DNA of 47,595 bases from Candidatus Polarisedimenticolaceae bacterium (GTDB lineage: Bacteria; Pseudomonadota; Gammaproteobacteria; Chromatiales; Chromatiaceae). The stretch lies in the NCBI GenBank assembly GCA_021647945.1, contig JAKITT010000017.1, forward strand, positions 1-47,595. Direction: 5' to 3'. This document shows, one piece after another, positions 15,859-24,315 of this stretch. The position numbers were made by a program, and so were the translations under genes. The number at the start of each line of letters is the position of its first letter. The stretch's first letter is position 1. The notes below the pieces were generated by a model. That model was given only the letters and a program-made list of their open reading frames with translations, searched no databases and was not told the origin of the DNA.

Positions 15859-18656
15859 GAGCGCTCTATCTACTCATGCCATTGATGCTGTTGCAGGGCT
15901 GTTTTAGCACAACACGTAGTGATCAAGAGCGTGCTGGAGTGATAGGCAGCATGACGCAGCAACAGTGGCCAGCCGTTGAGATTAGACGTGATGAACCGCT
16001 GATTACAGACCGTCAGCAGGTGCAATCACACTACCGTACCCTGTTAAAAAAACGTGCGACGGAAGATGGCCCACTCACTGTTGAAGCGACTCGTCGGGTG
16101 ACTGATTTAGAGCTACGGGCACGGCAGGATCAACTCTTTGCGGAAGATACTCCTGCAATTGAAGCCACCTCGCTGCAACCCACCATCAGGCGTTACGAGC
16201 AGCTGTTAGCCAGTAACCCTGACTACAAAAACAGTGACCGCATCCTCTACCAATTGGCACGTGCCTACGGTAACAGCGGTGAAACAGAGCAGGCACACCA
16301 AGTGCTTGGGCGATTGGTCGCTGGCTACCCGCAAAGCAAACACTATCTAGAGGCGCAGTTCCGTCGTGCTGAGTATCTCTTTCTGCATCGGGCCTATACA
16401 GATGCGGCAGAGGCCTACCGTTCACTCATTAAGGCAGATGACAATCCTAAATTGCAGTACAGAGCCACCTACAAGTTGGGTTGGAGCCACTACAAACTGC
16501 AACAGACCGATGCTGCCATTGGCAGTTTCATTCATCTGTTGGACAGGCTATTGGCTGAAGATGAGGTGGCCGATCAAGCACTGCTTAATGACACCCTACG
16601 TATCACCAGTCTGAGTTTTTCCAGTATGGGTGGAGAGCAGGCCATCACCCATTACTTTGAAAAACATGGCCATCGTGACTATGAATATATGCTCTACCAG
16701 CGGATGGCTGAGCTCTATCAAGAGCAGGGACGCTACCGCGATGCGGCACAGACCTACTTGGCCTTTGTGCTGCTTGATCCAACCCATGCAAAAGCCCCGT
16801 CACTACAAGCCAAAGAGATTGCCGTCTACATTGAGGCAGGTTTTATCCAACAGGCGTTGCTGAGCAAAAAGGGCTTTATTAAACGCTACCGTAATGATGG
16901 TTTTAATTGGCAACAGTTGGAGAGTGCTGGCCAAACATTTGTTAATCAACAGCTGCATCTGACCCTGCTTGAATTAGCCAGTGAAGCGCATACCAATGCA
17001 CAGAAAAAGGCTAGGAAATATAGGAAGAAACGGCAACAAAATCTTGATCTGGCGGAGCACTGGTATCGTACATTTATCAGCCTATTCCCAGCCGATGAGC
17101 AGACTGGGCAGGTCAATTTTCTATTGGCAGATCTGCTGTTTGATCAAAAGCGCTACAAACAGGCGATTAGTGAATATAGACACGCCGCCTATGACTACCT
17201 TGCACATGAGAAATCAGCAGAGGCGGGGTATGCACTTCTGCTGAGTTATGCTGCCGCAGGTGGGGATTTAGAGGCAGCAGATAAAACCGCATGGCAGCAG
17301 CAGGCGATAAAAAGTGCCCTACGTTTTGCAGCGCAGTTCCCTGAGGACAGGCGACGTTCAGGGGTGATGGTTGATGCCGCTGAGCAGCTGTTCCAATTAG
17401 CTGAGTATGCACAGGCACTCACTGTTGCTCAGCAGGTGACCGCACAACAGCCGCCAGCAACAGCGGCTCAGCAGCTGAGCGCCTGGAAGATTGTGGCGCA
17501 TGCCAGTTTTGAACGCAGTGAGTTTGCTCAAGCTGAAGAGAGTTATAAACGTGTATTGGAATCACTACCGAGCAGAAGCCGCCAGCGTACTGTTTTTGTT
17601 GAGCGTCTTGCCGCTTCGATCTACAAGCAGGGTGAATTGGAACGGTTGGTTGGCCAACATCAACTCGCTGCCGCACATTTCCTGCGAATTGGCACCCAAA
17701 CACCCAGCGCATCCATCGTTGCTACGGCTGATTATGATGCAACAATTAGTCTGATTACGGCTAACGACTGGACGAAGGCGGTGCAGATATTAGTCGGTTT
17801 TGAAAAAAAATATCCAGGTTACAAATTGCTGCCAGAGGTACGCAAAAATCTGGCCCTTGGTTATCTCAATACCGACCAGCCGATTAAGGCAGCCACTGTT
17901 TTTAGCCAGATTGCAGAGAGCGATAGATCCCCTGAGATACAGCGTGACGCGAGTTGGCAGGCGGCAGAACTCTACCAAAAAGCGGGCTCAAAATGGCAGG
18001 CTATAGGGGCATACAAACGTTATGTTAGAGCCTTTCCAAAACCGATGGCACAGGCGTTAGAGGGGCGTGAGCAGTTGGTGCAGCTCTACCAGAAGATCAA
18101 TGAGCCAAAGAAACGAGACTACTGGTTACGGCAGATCGTAAAAGTTGATAAAGCGGCAGGGGAGGCACGCAATGATCGCTCACGTTATCTAGCGGCCAAG
18201 GCAACCTACATACTCTCTGAACCGCTGTTTAGTGACTATGAACGTATAGAGTTGCGCATTCCACTGCGTAAGAGCCTGAAGAAAAAACGCCATAGAATGA
18301 AACTCGCCATCGACAGCTATAGCCGTTTAGCCCAGTACCAAGTGGCTGAGTTTGCCACGCTGGCCACCTTCCGTATGGCTAAGATATACCAACATCTAGG
18401 GCAATCATTGATGACATCTGACCGCCCAAAAGGATTAAATGAGGAGGAGTTAGAGCAGTATGAGATGCTGCTTGAGGAGCAGGCCTACCCATTTGAAGAA
18501 AAGGCAATTGAGATCTTCCAGGCCAATGCTGAACGCACGACCATGGGTATTTACGATGAGTGGGTGAAGAGGAGTTTTACTGAGCTTGCAATGCTGATTC
18601 CAGCCCGCTATGCAAAACAGGAGCGATTAACGGAGGTGGTCAGTGTTTTGCAGTAA
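15855..18656 (+). CDS. Large TPR-repeat lipoprotein
   Basis: A lipoprotein of 933 residues: MRALYLLMPLMLLQGC gives a lipobox with Cys 16. Many TPR units are seen between about 110 and 780 (ILYQLARAYGNSGETEQA, YKLGWSHYKLQQTDAAIGS, AELYQKAGSKWQAIGAYK), several with the W/LG/A/P pattern of TPR helices. This kind of protein usually docks partners at the inner face of the outer membrane. It overlaps the preceding TPR gene by four bases and the following gene by 14, so all three are one transcript with coupled translation. No enzymatic motif is present. Confidence 0.8.
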   Translation: MRALYLLMPLMLLQGCFSTTRSDQERAGVIGSMTQQQWPAVEIRRDEPLITDRQQVQSHYRTLLKKRATEDGPLTVEATRRVTDLELRARQDQLFAEDTPAIEATSLQPTIRRYEQLLASNPDYKNSDRILYQLARAYGNSGETEQAHQVLGRLVAGYPQSKHYLEAQFRRAEYLFLHRAYTDAAEAYRSLIKADDNPKLQYRATYKLGWSHYKLQQTDAAIGSFIHLLDRLLAEDEVADQALLNDTLRITSLSFSSMGGEQAITHYFEKHGHRDYEYMLYQRMAELYQEQGRYRDAAQTYLAFVLLDPTHAKAPSLQAKEIAVYIEAGFIQQALLSKKGFIKRYRNDGFNWQQLESAGQTFVNQQLHLTLLELASEAHTNAQKKARKYRKKRQQNLDLAEHWYRTFISLFPADEQTGQVNFLLADLLFDQKRYKQAISEYRHAAYDYLAHEKSAEAGYALLLSYAAAGGDLEAADKTAWQQQAIKSALRFAAQFPEDRRRSGVMVDAAEQLFQLAEYAQALTVAQQVTAQQPPATAAQQLSAWKIVAHASFERSEFAQAEESYKRVLESLPSRSRQRTVFVERLAASIYKQGELERLVGQHQLAAAHFLRIGTQTPSASIVATADYDATISLITANDWTKAVQILVGFEKKYPGYKLLPEVRKNLALGYLNTDQPIKAATVFSQIAESDRSPEIQRDASWQAAELYQKAGSKWQAIGAYKRYVRAFPKPMAQALEGREQLVQLYQKINEPKKRDYWLRQIVKVDKAAGEARNDRSRYLAAKATYILSEPLFSDYERIELRIPLRKSLKKKRHRMKLAIDSYSRLAQYQVAEFATLATFRMAKIYQHLGQSLMTSDRPKGLNEEELEQYEMLLEEQAYPFEEKAIEIFQANAERTTMGIYDEWVKRSFTELAMLIPARYAKQERLTEVVSVLQ

Positions 18657-18918
18657 GCGAGTCTATATGTTTGGTGTATTGATGGTCACTCTTGCTGCCC
18701 CTCTCTCAGCCGCAGAGCGAATTGAGTTGGAAGGGGCTGCCATTATCGGTAGCCAGGATCTACCGCAGGTGCTCTATATTGTGCCATGGAAAGAGTCTGC
18801 AATGGACAATATGGTAGTGAAGCCAGGTATGCGGTTTAAGGATCAGTTATTGGAGCCACTGGATCGTACTGTGTTTAAGCGACAGATTGATTACTATAAG
18901 TTGCAGGAGAGTGAGTAG
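18643..18918 (+). CDS. Small periplasmic protein of unknown function
   Basis: A 91-residue protein starting with GTG at 18643, supported by GGAGG six bases upstream inside the TPR gene; an ATG at 18667 would also give a good signal peptide (MFGVLMVTLAAPLSAAE). After cleavage it has about 70 residues with IELEGAAIIGSQDLPQVLY and IVPWKE, a compact conserved-looking segment. No family name comes to mind. Overlap with the TPR lipoprotein gene suggests it belongs to the same complex. It is the last gene of the plus-strand operon. Confidence 0.65.
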   Translation: MFCSKRVYMFGVLMVTLAAPLSAAERIELEGAAIIGSQDLPQVLYIVPWKESAMDNMVVKPGMRFKDQLLEPLDRTVFKRQIDYYKLQESE

Positions 18919-18927
18919 TTATTTGCG

Positions 18928-19161
18928 TTATCGTTTTTGGTGCCCAGCGTCATACACCATATATGCAAAAGCGCCGATGACGGCAAGCAATACTAAAAGT
19001 GCTGATGTGGTGATAACGCCTACACCAATAATAGCACCAAAAGTCTTGAGTTCAGAAGCTGTACCTACATTTGAAAGAAGCCAGCCGATTAAACTAAGGG
19101 GGGTATCCACTTCATTGGCCTTTTTCCACTCCAGACACTTTATGCTCGTGTAGGGTCGCAT
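18928..19161 (-). CDS. Possible small membrane protein whose start lies in a mobile element
   Basis: An ORF of 77 codons. Residues from about 24 onward (SLIGWLLSNV, then a strong transmembrane stretch IGVGVITTSALLVLLAVIGAF) come from unique sequence, whereas the first 22 residues including the only ATG are encoded by the repeat at 19097-19242. Without the repeat the frame meets a TGA a few codons upstream and has no start. It may be a decayed gene fragment or a young ORF created by the insertion. Its stop is nine bases from the stop of the convergent gene. Confidence 0.3.
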   Translation of the reverse strand: MRPYTSIKCLEWKKANEVDTPLSLIGWLLSNVGTASELKTFGAIIGVGVITTSALLVLLAVIGAFAYMVYDAGHQKR

Positions 19162-19242
19162 TTATGCGACCAGCCGAACCTGCAAACATGCACATGAATG
19201 TGCACCTACAGCCATATTAGGCCAATGAAGTAGATACCCCCT
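19097..19242 (-). mobile_element. MITE family A, copy 1 (intact, target duplication visible)
   Basis: A 146-base non-autonomous element bounded by inverted repeats (AGGGGGGTATCCACTTCATT at the left, its near complement at the right). TTAAACTA occurs directly on both sides (19089-19096 and 19243-19250), the signature of insertion. Inside are two GTAG-headed palindromes facing each other, one around GTCGCATTTATGCGAC and one around TGCACATGAATGTGCA. It is inverted relative to the other three copies. No protein is encoded. Confidence 0.85.
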
Positions 19243-19323
19243 TTAAACTAATATCTGAAACAATCTCGATTCAAATTGAGGTAAAGACTCTGCTGTTACA
19301 ACGTGTATGTTGCCTCATGGCAA

Positions 19324-19422
19324 CTGCCAACAAGAATAAACCACAGAGAACACAGAGGGCACAGAGAATTCAATATGATTAATTTCCTCTGTTCTCTGTG
19401 TTCTCTGTGGTTATATCTGTTT
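19324..19422. repeat. CACAGAG-type inverted repeat element (family C, copy 1)
   Basis: AACCACAGAGAACACAGAG at the left pairs with CTCTGTGTTCTCTGTGGTT at the right, forming a long imperfect hairpin with an AT-rich loop. The flanks CTGCCAA, AAGAAT and TTATATCT are shared with copy 2 at 22154-22403, so they belong to the element. It lies between the small periplasmic gene and apbE. The rest of 18919-19565 holds no further recognisable feature. Confidence 0.75.
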
Positions 19423-19565
19423 TCAGCCAGTTAGACTAAGCACAATCATGTAACCAATAGCCCATTTTAGGTGGGATCCTCAAACTTCTTGCTATGTGGG
19501 TGGTTAGTGACTCCAACTAGAATAACAGGTAAGTTATTGTTTCTTTTACTATATCAAGTTTAGAC

Positions 19566-20603
19566 ATGATGATAATACTAGGCCATAGTTGCCGAATAGG
19601 CTATCTGTTTCAACCAACATTTCACAAGAGCGTTGTTCGCTACATAATTGTCCTACTGCTGTTGACTAACATGCCACAAGCCAATGCCGCTTGGGTAGAG
19701 AAAACGGCGGCGGTTATGGGGACTCATATCTCAGTTGAATTATGGCATCCCAACGAGGAACAGGCAGAGCAGTTGGCTCAAGATGTTATTGATGAGATGT
19801 GGCGTATCGATCTGCTGATGAGTCCATTTCGTGAAGAGAGTGAGCTGAGCCGTATCAACCGGCTGGCAAGCCAATCACCGGTAAGCATCTCTCAAGAGAT
19901 GTACCAACTGCTGCAAAAGGCTGTCTACTTCTCCCGTTTGAGCCAAGGTGCTTTTGATATCACCTTCGCCAGTATTGGCCAGCTCTATGATTACAGAGCA
20001 GCTATCCACCCAGAACAAGCGAAAATAGAGTCTCTGCTATCAACGATTGACTTCAATCATCTGTTATTTGATTCAACCAAACGTACGGTAGCATTTGCTA
20101 TCAAGGGTGTGCAGATTGACCTGGGTGGTATCGCTAAAGGACATGCTGTTGATGGCGCTATTGAGCTACTAAAAAGGGCAGGGGTAGCGCATGCACTGGT
20201 CACAGCGGGTGGTGACAGTCGCATCCTGGGTGATCGTAGAGGGCGGCCGTGGCATGTGGCCATCCGAAACCCCAGAGATAAAAATTCAACCGTCGTGTTA
20301 CTGCCGCTGTCGGATGCTGCCGTCTCTACCTCGGGTGATTATGAGCGCTATTTTGAAGCGGGTGGTGTACGTTATCACCACATCATAAGCCCTAAAACGG
20401 GCCAATCACCCAGCCAACTGCGCAGTGTCACCATCATCGGTGCCGATGCAACCACCACCGATGCGCTCTCAACAACACTCTTCATCATGGGTCTGAAAAA
20501 AGGCTTGGCACTCATTGAAACGCTGACCGATATTGATGCAGTAATCATCGACAGCAGTGGCACAATGCACTACTCAAAAGGGCTTGCAGAACCAGCGCCC
20601 TAA
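19566..20603 (+). CDS. apbE: ApbE, FAD:protein FMN transferase
   Basis: Flavin transferase of 345 residues that attaches FMN from FAD to a Thr or Ser of exported proteins, with Mg2+. Family motifs in order: AAVMGTHISVEL, SPFREESELSRIN, AFDITFASIG, VQIDLGGIAKGHAVD, VTAGGDSRILG, VSTSGDYERYF, HHIISPKTGQSP and the metal-binding TTTDALSTTLFIMG. The N-terminus has a hydrophobic stretch (about 22-40, ending MPQANA), so it acts on the periplasmic side. The long segment before this stretch makes the exact start uncertain. ApbE genes often accompany DUF3570/DUF4266 genes; here these lie 16 kb away with the TPR operon and repeats between. No Nqr or Rnf substrate is encoded in the window. Confidence 0.93.
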   Translation: MMIILGHSCRIGYLFQPTFHKSVVRYIIVLLLLTNMPQANAAWVEKTAAVMGTHISVELWHPNEEQAEQLAQDVIDEMWRIDLLMSPFREESELSRINRLASQSPVSISQEMYQLLQKAVYFSRLSQGAFDITFASIGQLYDYRAAIHPEQAKIESLLSTIDFNHLLFDSTKRTVAFAIKGVQIDLGGIAKGHAVDGAIELLKRAGVAHALVTAGGDSRILGDRRGRPWHVAIRNPRDKNSTVVLLPLSDAAVSTSGDYERYFEAGGVRYHHIISPKTGQSPSQLRSVTIIGADATTTDALSTTLFIMGLKKGLALIETLTDIDAVIIDSSGTMHYSKGLAEPAP

Positions 20604-20767
20604 GTCGTCTCTTTTTTGTACCAATATGTGAGCTAGGTAGCGCTATAACAGAATGAATAGCACAGTATATTTACCGTAATTTATGTAGGCTTATATCTAT
20701 GCCCGTGACTAACCAGCGGCTATAAATAACAACATAAGTTTCATATATTTGCGAGAGGCTAATATCT

Positions 20768-22033
20768 ATGTTTAAGCGATTCTCTTACGGCTCTTTGAGT
20801 CTCTGTTTTAGTCTATCCGTTCTGCTGCTGAGTGGTTGTGGTGGTGCGAGTAGTGGCGGTGATGGCACTATCACTGGAGGTACATCAAAGGTTGAATTGG
20901 GGCGTAAACTATTTCGTGATGAAGATCTATCAAGTGAAGGCAATCAGTCATGTGCGAGTTGTCATGATCTAGATGATTCAGCCAACAGTGGATTTGCCGA
21001 CCCTGATCCAGCTGTCACCACAGCAGACCCTGTTTCAGAAGGATCGGTAGCTGGAAGATTTGGTAATCGCAATGCACCAACAGCTGCATATGCTTCCTTC
21101 TCTCCTGAGTTTGAACTGCTTCCGGTTGGGGAGCGGCAGGAGCAGGCAGAAGAGACGCCTTCTAAATACCGGGGAGGACAGTTTCTTGATGGACGGGCAA
21201 GTGATCTTGTTGAGCAGGCGAAAGGTCCATTTCTAAACCCGGTTGAGATGAACAATGTTGATGCTGAGGACGTGGTGGCCAAAGTCAAAGCCAGCACCAA
21301 ACACAACTATGTCGCCGACTTTTTAGCTTTATATAACGATCACTTAGATGACACTGCGACTGCATACAATAATATCGCAGATGCGATTGCTGCCTTTGAA
21401 GCATCAAAGGAACTTAATCCATTTACATCCAAGTTTGATGCCAAGCTGGCTGGTCTGCTGGTACCAACAGACCCATGGACAGATTCAGAGCAGCGTGGCC
21501 TGGAACTTTTTATGGGTGATGCTAAATGCGCCAACTGTCATACCCTGGATGAGACGGGAGCGGCACGTTCACTCTTTACCAATTTTAAATACTACAATGT
21601 TGGCACGCCAGCCAACCCGGATAATCCAGCAGACCCAGCCATAGATGAAGGGCTTGGTGGGCTTGATGAATTTGGTGAAGCTGCAAATCAAAGCGTAGAT
21701 CCGGCAGATATAGCTGCGGGTACGGAGCGTGGAAAGTTTAGAGTGTCGACACTACGTAATATTGAGTTGACTGCACCCTATATGCATAACGGGGTGTATG
21801 AGACCTTGGAAGAGGTGATAAGACACTATGATACATTTGGTGGTGAAGGTATTGAGGCTGAAGTAGGTGGTTTTTTTAACTCAGCCAACAATATTGCCAA
21901 TGAATTACTGGATGAACTAAATCAAAACGGGCTTGGTTTAGACTCTACTGAAATCAACCCACCAGCAGTGACAAGTAATGATTACACAGATTTGGAAGCT
22001 TTTCTGCTTACACTAACTGACGGTTATTTCTGA
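20768..22033 (+). CDS. Di-haem cytochrome c peroxidase / MauG family lipoprotein
   Basis: A 421-residue lipoprotein (lipobox LLLSGC, Cys 24) of the bacterial di-haem peroxidase superfamily. The first haem site CASCH is at 62-66 and the second CANCH at 254-258. The family segment FRVSTLRNIELTAPYMHNG is present, with the methionine that usually ligates the second haem, followed by LEEVIRHYD. Members reduce hydrogen peroxide or carry out MauG-type oxidations in the periplasm. The lipid anchor and the low-complexity linker after Cys 24 tie it to a membrane. A GAGAGG ribosome site precedes the ATG. It is separately transcribed from apbE, 164 bases downstream of it. Confidence 0.92.
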   Translation: MFKRFSYGSLSLCFSLSVLLLSGCGGASSGGDGTITGGTSKVELGRKLFRDEDLSSEGNQSCASCHDLDDSANSGFADPDPAVTTADPVSEGSVAGRFGNRNAPTAAYASFSPEFELLPVGERQEQAEETPSKYRGGQFLDGRASDLVEQAKGPFLNPVEMNNVDAEDVVAKVKASTKHNYVADFLALYNDHLDDTATAYNNIADAIAAFEASKELNPFTSKFDAKLAGLLVPTDPWTDSEQRGLELFMGDAKCANCHTLDETGAARSLFTNFKYYNVGTPANPDNPADPAIDEGLGGLDEFGEAANQSVDPADIAAGTERGKFRVSTLRNIELTAPYMHNGVYETLEEVIRHYDTFGGEGIEAEVGGFFNSANNIANELLDELNQNGLGLDSTEINPPAVTSNDYTDLEAFLLTLTDGYF

Positions 22034-22064
22034 ATATCTATTGATTTGTGTGTGATGCAGTAAC

Positions 22065-22146
22065 GTAGGGTGGGCACGTTTTTTGTGCCCACGCAGTTTT
22101 GCGTAATACCGGAGCATGGTGAGCACAAACACCGTGCCCACCCTTG
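22065..22146. repeat. Inverted GTAG-headed palindromes (GTAGGGTGGGCAC type)
   Basis: GTAGGGTGGGCAC at 22065 is followed by TTTTTTGTGCCCAC, a palindrome, and the region ends with GTGAGCACAAACACCGTGCCC at 22118-22140, its inverted partner. This is a third REP-like family and lies just downstream of the peroxidase stop codon. Its hairpin with a T-run could also terminate the peroxidase transcript. Confidence 0.6.
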
Positions 22147-22153
22147 TACAAAT

Positions 22154-22403
22154 CTGCCAAGAAGAATGAACCACAGAGGGCACAGAGAACACAGAGAAAA
22201 GAGAGAATTACTTAGGTGATTAGGTACAAAGCTCAGTATGCCCGTAGGAGCGGCGCCCTCGCCGCGATTGGGCTTGGCAGCGGAATTCATCGCGGCGTGG
22301 CGCCGCTCCTACAGATAACAACCAGTATGGCTGAGCTTTGTACCTAATCACCATTACTTATATCGAATTCTCTGTGCCCTCTGTGTTCTCTGTGGTTATA
22401 TCT
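22154..22403. repeat. CACAGAG-type element (family C, copy 2) split by MITE B
   Basis: The left part (22154-22214) matches the left arm of the copy at 19324, with CTGCCAAGAAGAAT then ACCACAGAGGGCACAG. The right part (22353-22403) carries CTCTGTGCCCTCTGTG and TTATATCT. Between them sits MITE B copy 1 (22215-22352). Removing it and one target duplication restores a contiguous hairpin element. Confidence 0.8.
22215..22352. mobile_element. MITE family B, copy 1, nested in a family C repeat
   Basis: A 138-base element bounded by inverted repeats GGTGATTAGGTACAAAGCTC and the complement at 22333-22352. An exact eight-base target duplication ATTACTTA flanks it (22207-22214 and 22353-22360). The interior has facing GTAG-headed palindromes (GTAGGAGCGGCGCC and GGCGCCGCTCCTAC). 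No coding capacity. A second copy lies at 31811-31951. Confidence 0.88.
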
Positions 22404-22495
22404 ATTTCCATATAGCTCTATATAGCTCTCCAACATTGAATAGCCCCCCTCCTGCTGTAGAATAACCGACCAAAATATCAGCAGAAGGGCGTATC

Positions 22496-23320
22496 TTGGG
22501 TCGTTTATTCAAACAGAGTTTGTTGCTTACGCTTCTACTGCTCTCAACGCAGCTACAGGCAGCAGCAACGCGCGTTGTCTCAATCAATCTCTGTACTGAC
22601 CAGCTCTTGCTGCTGCTGGCGGATGAGTCTCAGGTCGCCTCCATCACCTTTTTGGCCCAAGATAGAACCAGTTCTTTTATGGCTGAACAGGCGGCCCACC
22701 ATACGGTTAATCATGCACGGGTTGAGGAGCTGATTGCACAACAGCCTGATCTGGTGCTGGCGAGTGAATACAGTGACCCCGCTTTGGTGCTGTTGTTAGA
22801 ACGGCTCGGTTTTCAGGTGGAGCGTTTTCCCAGTGCCAACGCCATCCAGACCATTCGTGACAATATCCACCGATTGGCAAGCCTGTTGGGGCAGGAGAGG
22901 CGTGGGGATCAATTGATTGCTGAGATGGATCGGCGAATTGAGCGCATTGCAGCCAAACCACGGGCTACTCGACCACGAGCGCTCTTCTACCAAGTACGAG
23001 GTTATACCAGTGGCAAGAATACGCTACAGGATGAGGCGCTACAGCTGGCAGGGTGGCAGAATCTCTCTAGCCAAGTGGGTATCAGCGGTTATGCACAGAT
23101 TGATCTTGAGACGCTGCTGCTGGCTGAGCCAGAGCAGCTTTTTACCTCCTCTTATGCTGCCAATAGCGATTCAATTGGCCAGCGTCAACTGCGTCACCCC
23201 GTATTGCAGCAGCTTGCCGGCGGCAAACCAATGGCGGAGATCGACTACCGTTTCTGGATCTGTGGTGGGCCGATGATCGCTGATGCGATTGAGGCGCTTG
23301 ATGTGGCGCATTGGCAATGA
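22496..23320 (+). CDS. ABC importer periplasmic binding protein (BtuF/FecB type)
   Basis: A 274-residue protein starting at TTG 22496 (AAGGG lies seven bases upstream) with a signal peptide (LFKQSLLLTLLLLSTQLQA). RVVSINLCTDQLLLLLAD is the typical start of the BtuF/FhuD/FecB fold, followed by VEELIAQQPDLVLASEYSD and a long connecting helix. It delivers a ligand, probably a corrinoid or ferric siderophore, to the permease encoded downstream. The gene overlaps the permease start (ATGA). No cobalamin riboswitch or Fur box was recognised upstream, and no TonB-dependent receptor lies nearby, so the ligand stays open. Confidence 0.88.
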   Translation: MGRLFKQSLLLTLLLLSTQLQAAATRVVSINLCTDQLLLLLADESQVASITFLAQDRTSSFMAEQAAHHTVNHARVEELIAQQPDLVLASEYSDPALVLLLERLGFQVERFPSANAIQTIRDNIHRLASLLGQERRGDQLIAEMDRRIERIAAKPRATRPRALFYQVRGYTSGKNTLQDEALQLAGWQNLSSQVGISGYAQIDLETLLLAEPEQLFTSSYAANSDSIGQRQLRHPVLQQLAGGKPMAEIDYRFWICGGPMIADAIEALDVAHWQ

Positions 23321-24315
23321 ACAAGCTGAGTCAAAAACATCTGCTGCAACTCTTCACTTTGCTGTTGGCGGCACTTACGGTCAGTTCACTCTTCGTAGGC
23401 TCCAACCCTATCCCCATTGTGCAGGCACTGCTGGAGAGCTTTTCAGATGATCCATCTATATTCGCCATTATCCTGACTGAGGTGCGCCTGCCGCGCACAC
23501 TTATTGCGGTGATTGTCGGGGCGACACTGGGTGCCAGTGGCGCTGCAATGCAGGGGTTGCTACGTAATCCACTGGCCAGCCCCGGTCTGATCGGTAGTGC
23601 CAGTGGTGCCGCGTTGGGTGCCGTCATTGTGCTTTATTTTGGCTTAGTCTCACTCTTTTCACTGGCCCTGCCGTTGGGCGGTATCATCGGCTCACTGTTC
23701 GCCACATTGCTGGTCTACCTACTCTCTGGTCGGCAGGCGGGCACGGTGACATTGATCCTGGCAGGTGTGGCGGTCAATGCGCTGACGCTGGCGATGATCT
23801 CACTGCTACTCAACTTGGCCCCTAGCCCCTATGCCGTGCAGGAGATTGTGCTTTGGATGTTGGGTTCGCTGGCCAATCATAGCCTGGATGATCTCTGGGT
23901 GATGTTGCCCGGCACACTGTTGGGCTGGGCGCTGCTGTTGGGCTGTGGACGAAAACTTGATGCACTGACGCTGGGCGAGGAGACGGCTCAGTCGATGGGT
24001 ATCAACCTGTTCAGACTACGCTGGCGTGTCTTTTTGGCAGTGGCTCTGGCGGTTGGCTCGGCTATTTCAGTCACTGGCTCTATCGGTTTTATCGGTTTAG
24101 TGGTGCCTCATCTGTTGCGACCATTGGTGGGCTATCAGCCGGGTCGCCTGATGACCGTCAGCGCACTTGGCGGTGCTATCTTACTCTTGGCTGCGGATAT
24201 CTCTGTTCGGCTGTTGCCAGGGTCAACAGAGATTAATGTGGGTGTGATCACCTCACTGGTCGGCGCGCCATTCTTCCTCTACTTGATCTTAAAAACCCGG
24301 CGCTATCAGTTATGA
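23317..24315 (+). CDS. FecCD-family ABC permease
   Basis: An inner-membrane permease of 332 residues with about ten hydrophobic segments. The segments LTEVRLPRTLIAVIVGATLG, SGAAMQGLLRNPLASPGLIG and FIGLVVPHLLRPLVGYQPG are diagnostic of the BtuC/FhuB/FecCD family; the last lies before the ATPase-coupling loop. The ATG at 23317 overlaps the binding-protein stop by three bases, and its own stop overlaps the ATPase start. Together the three genes make a complete importer for vitamin B12 or an iron chelate. Confidence 0.93.
   Translation: MNKLSQKHLLQLFTLLLAALTVSSLFVGSNPIPIVQALLESFSDDPSIFAIILTEVRLPRTLIAVIVGATLGASGAAMQGLLRNPLASPGLIGSASGAALGAVIVLYFGLVSLFSLALPLGGIIGSLFATLLVYLLSGRQAGTVTLILAGVAVNALTLAMISLLLNLAPSPYAVQEIVLWMLGSLANHSLDDLWVMLPGTLLGWALLLGCGRKLDALTLGEETAQSMGINLFRLRWRVFLAVALAVGSAISVTGSIGFIGLVVPHLLRPLVGYQPGRLMTVSALGGAILLLAADISVRLLPGSTEINVGVITSLVGAPFFLYLILKTRRYQL

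Noticed and set aside
14005-18918. Assignment of the TPR block to a gliding motor
   Set aside because: TPR lipoproteins and small barrels recall such motors, but no TolQ/TolR-type motor genes or other specific components are present.
22404-22495. Possible cobalamin riboswitch before the ABC importer
   Set aside because: The conserved core elements of the cobalamin box are not visible, and most of the upstream region is repeat DNA.
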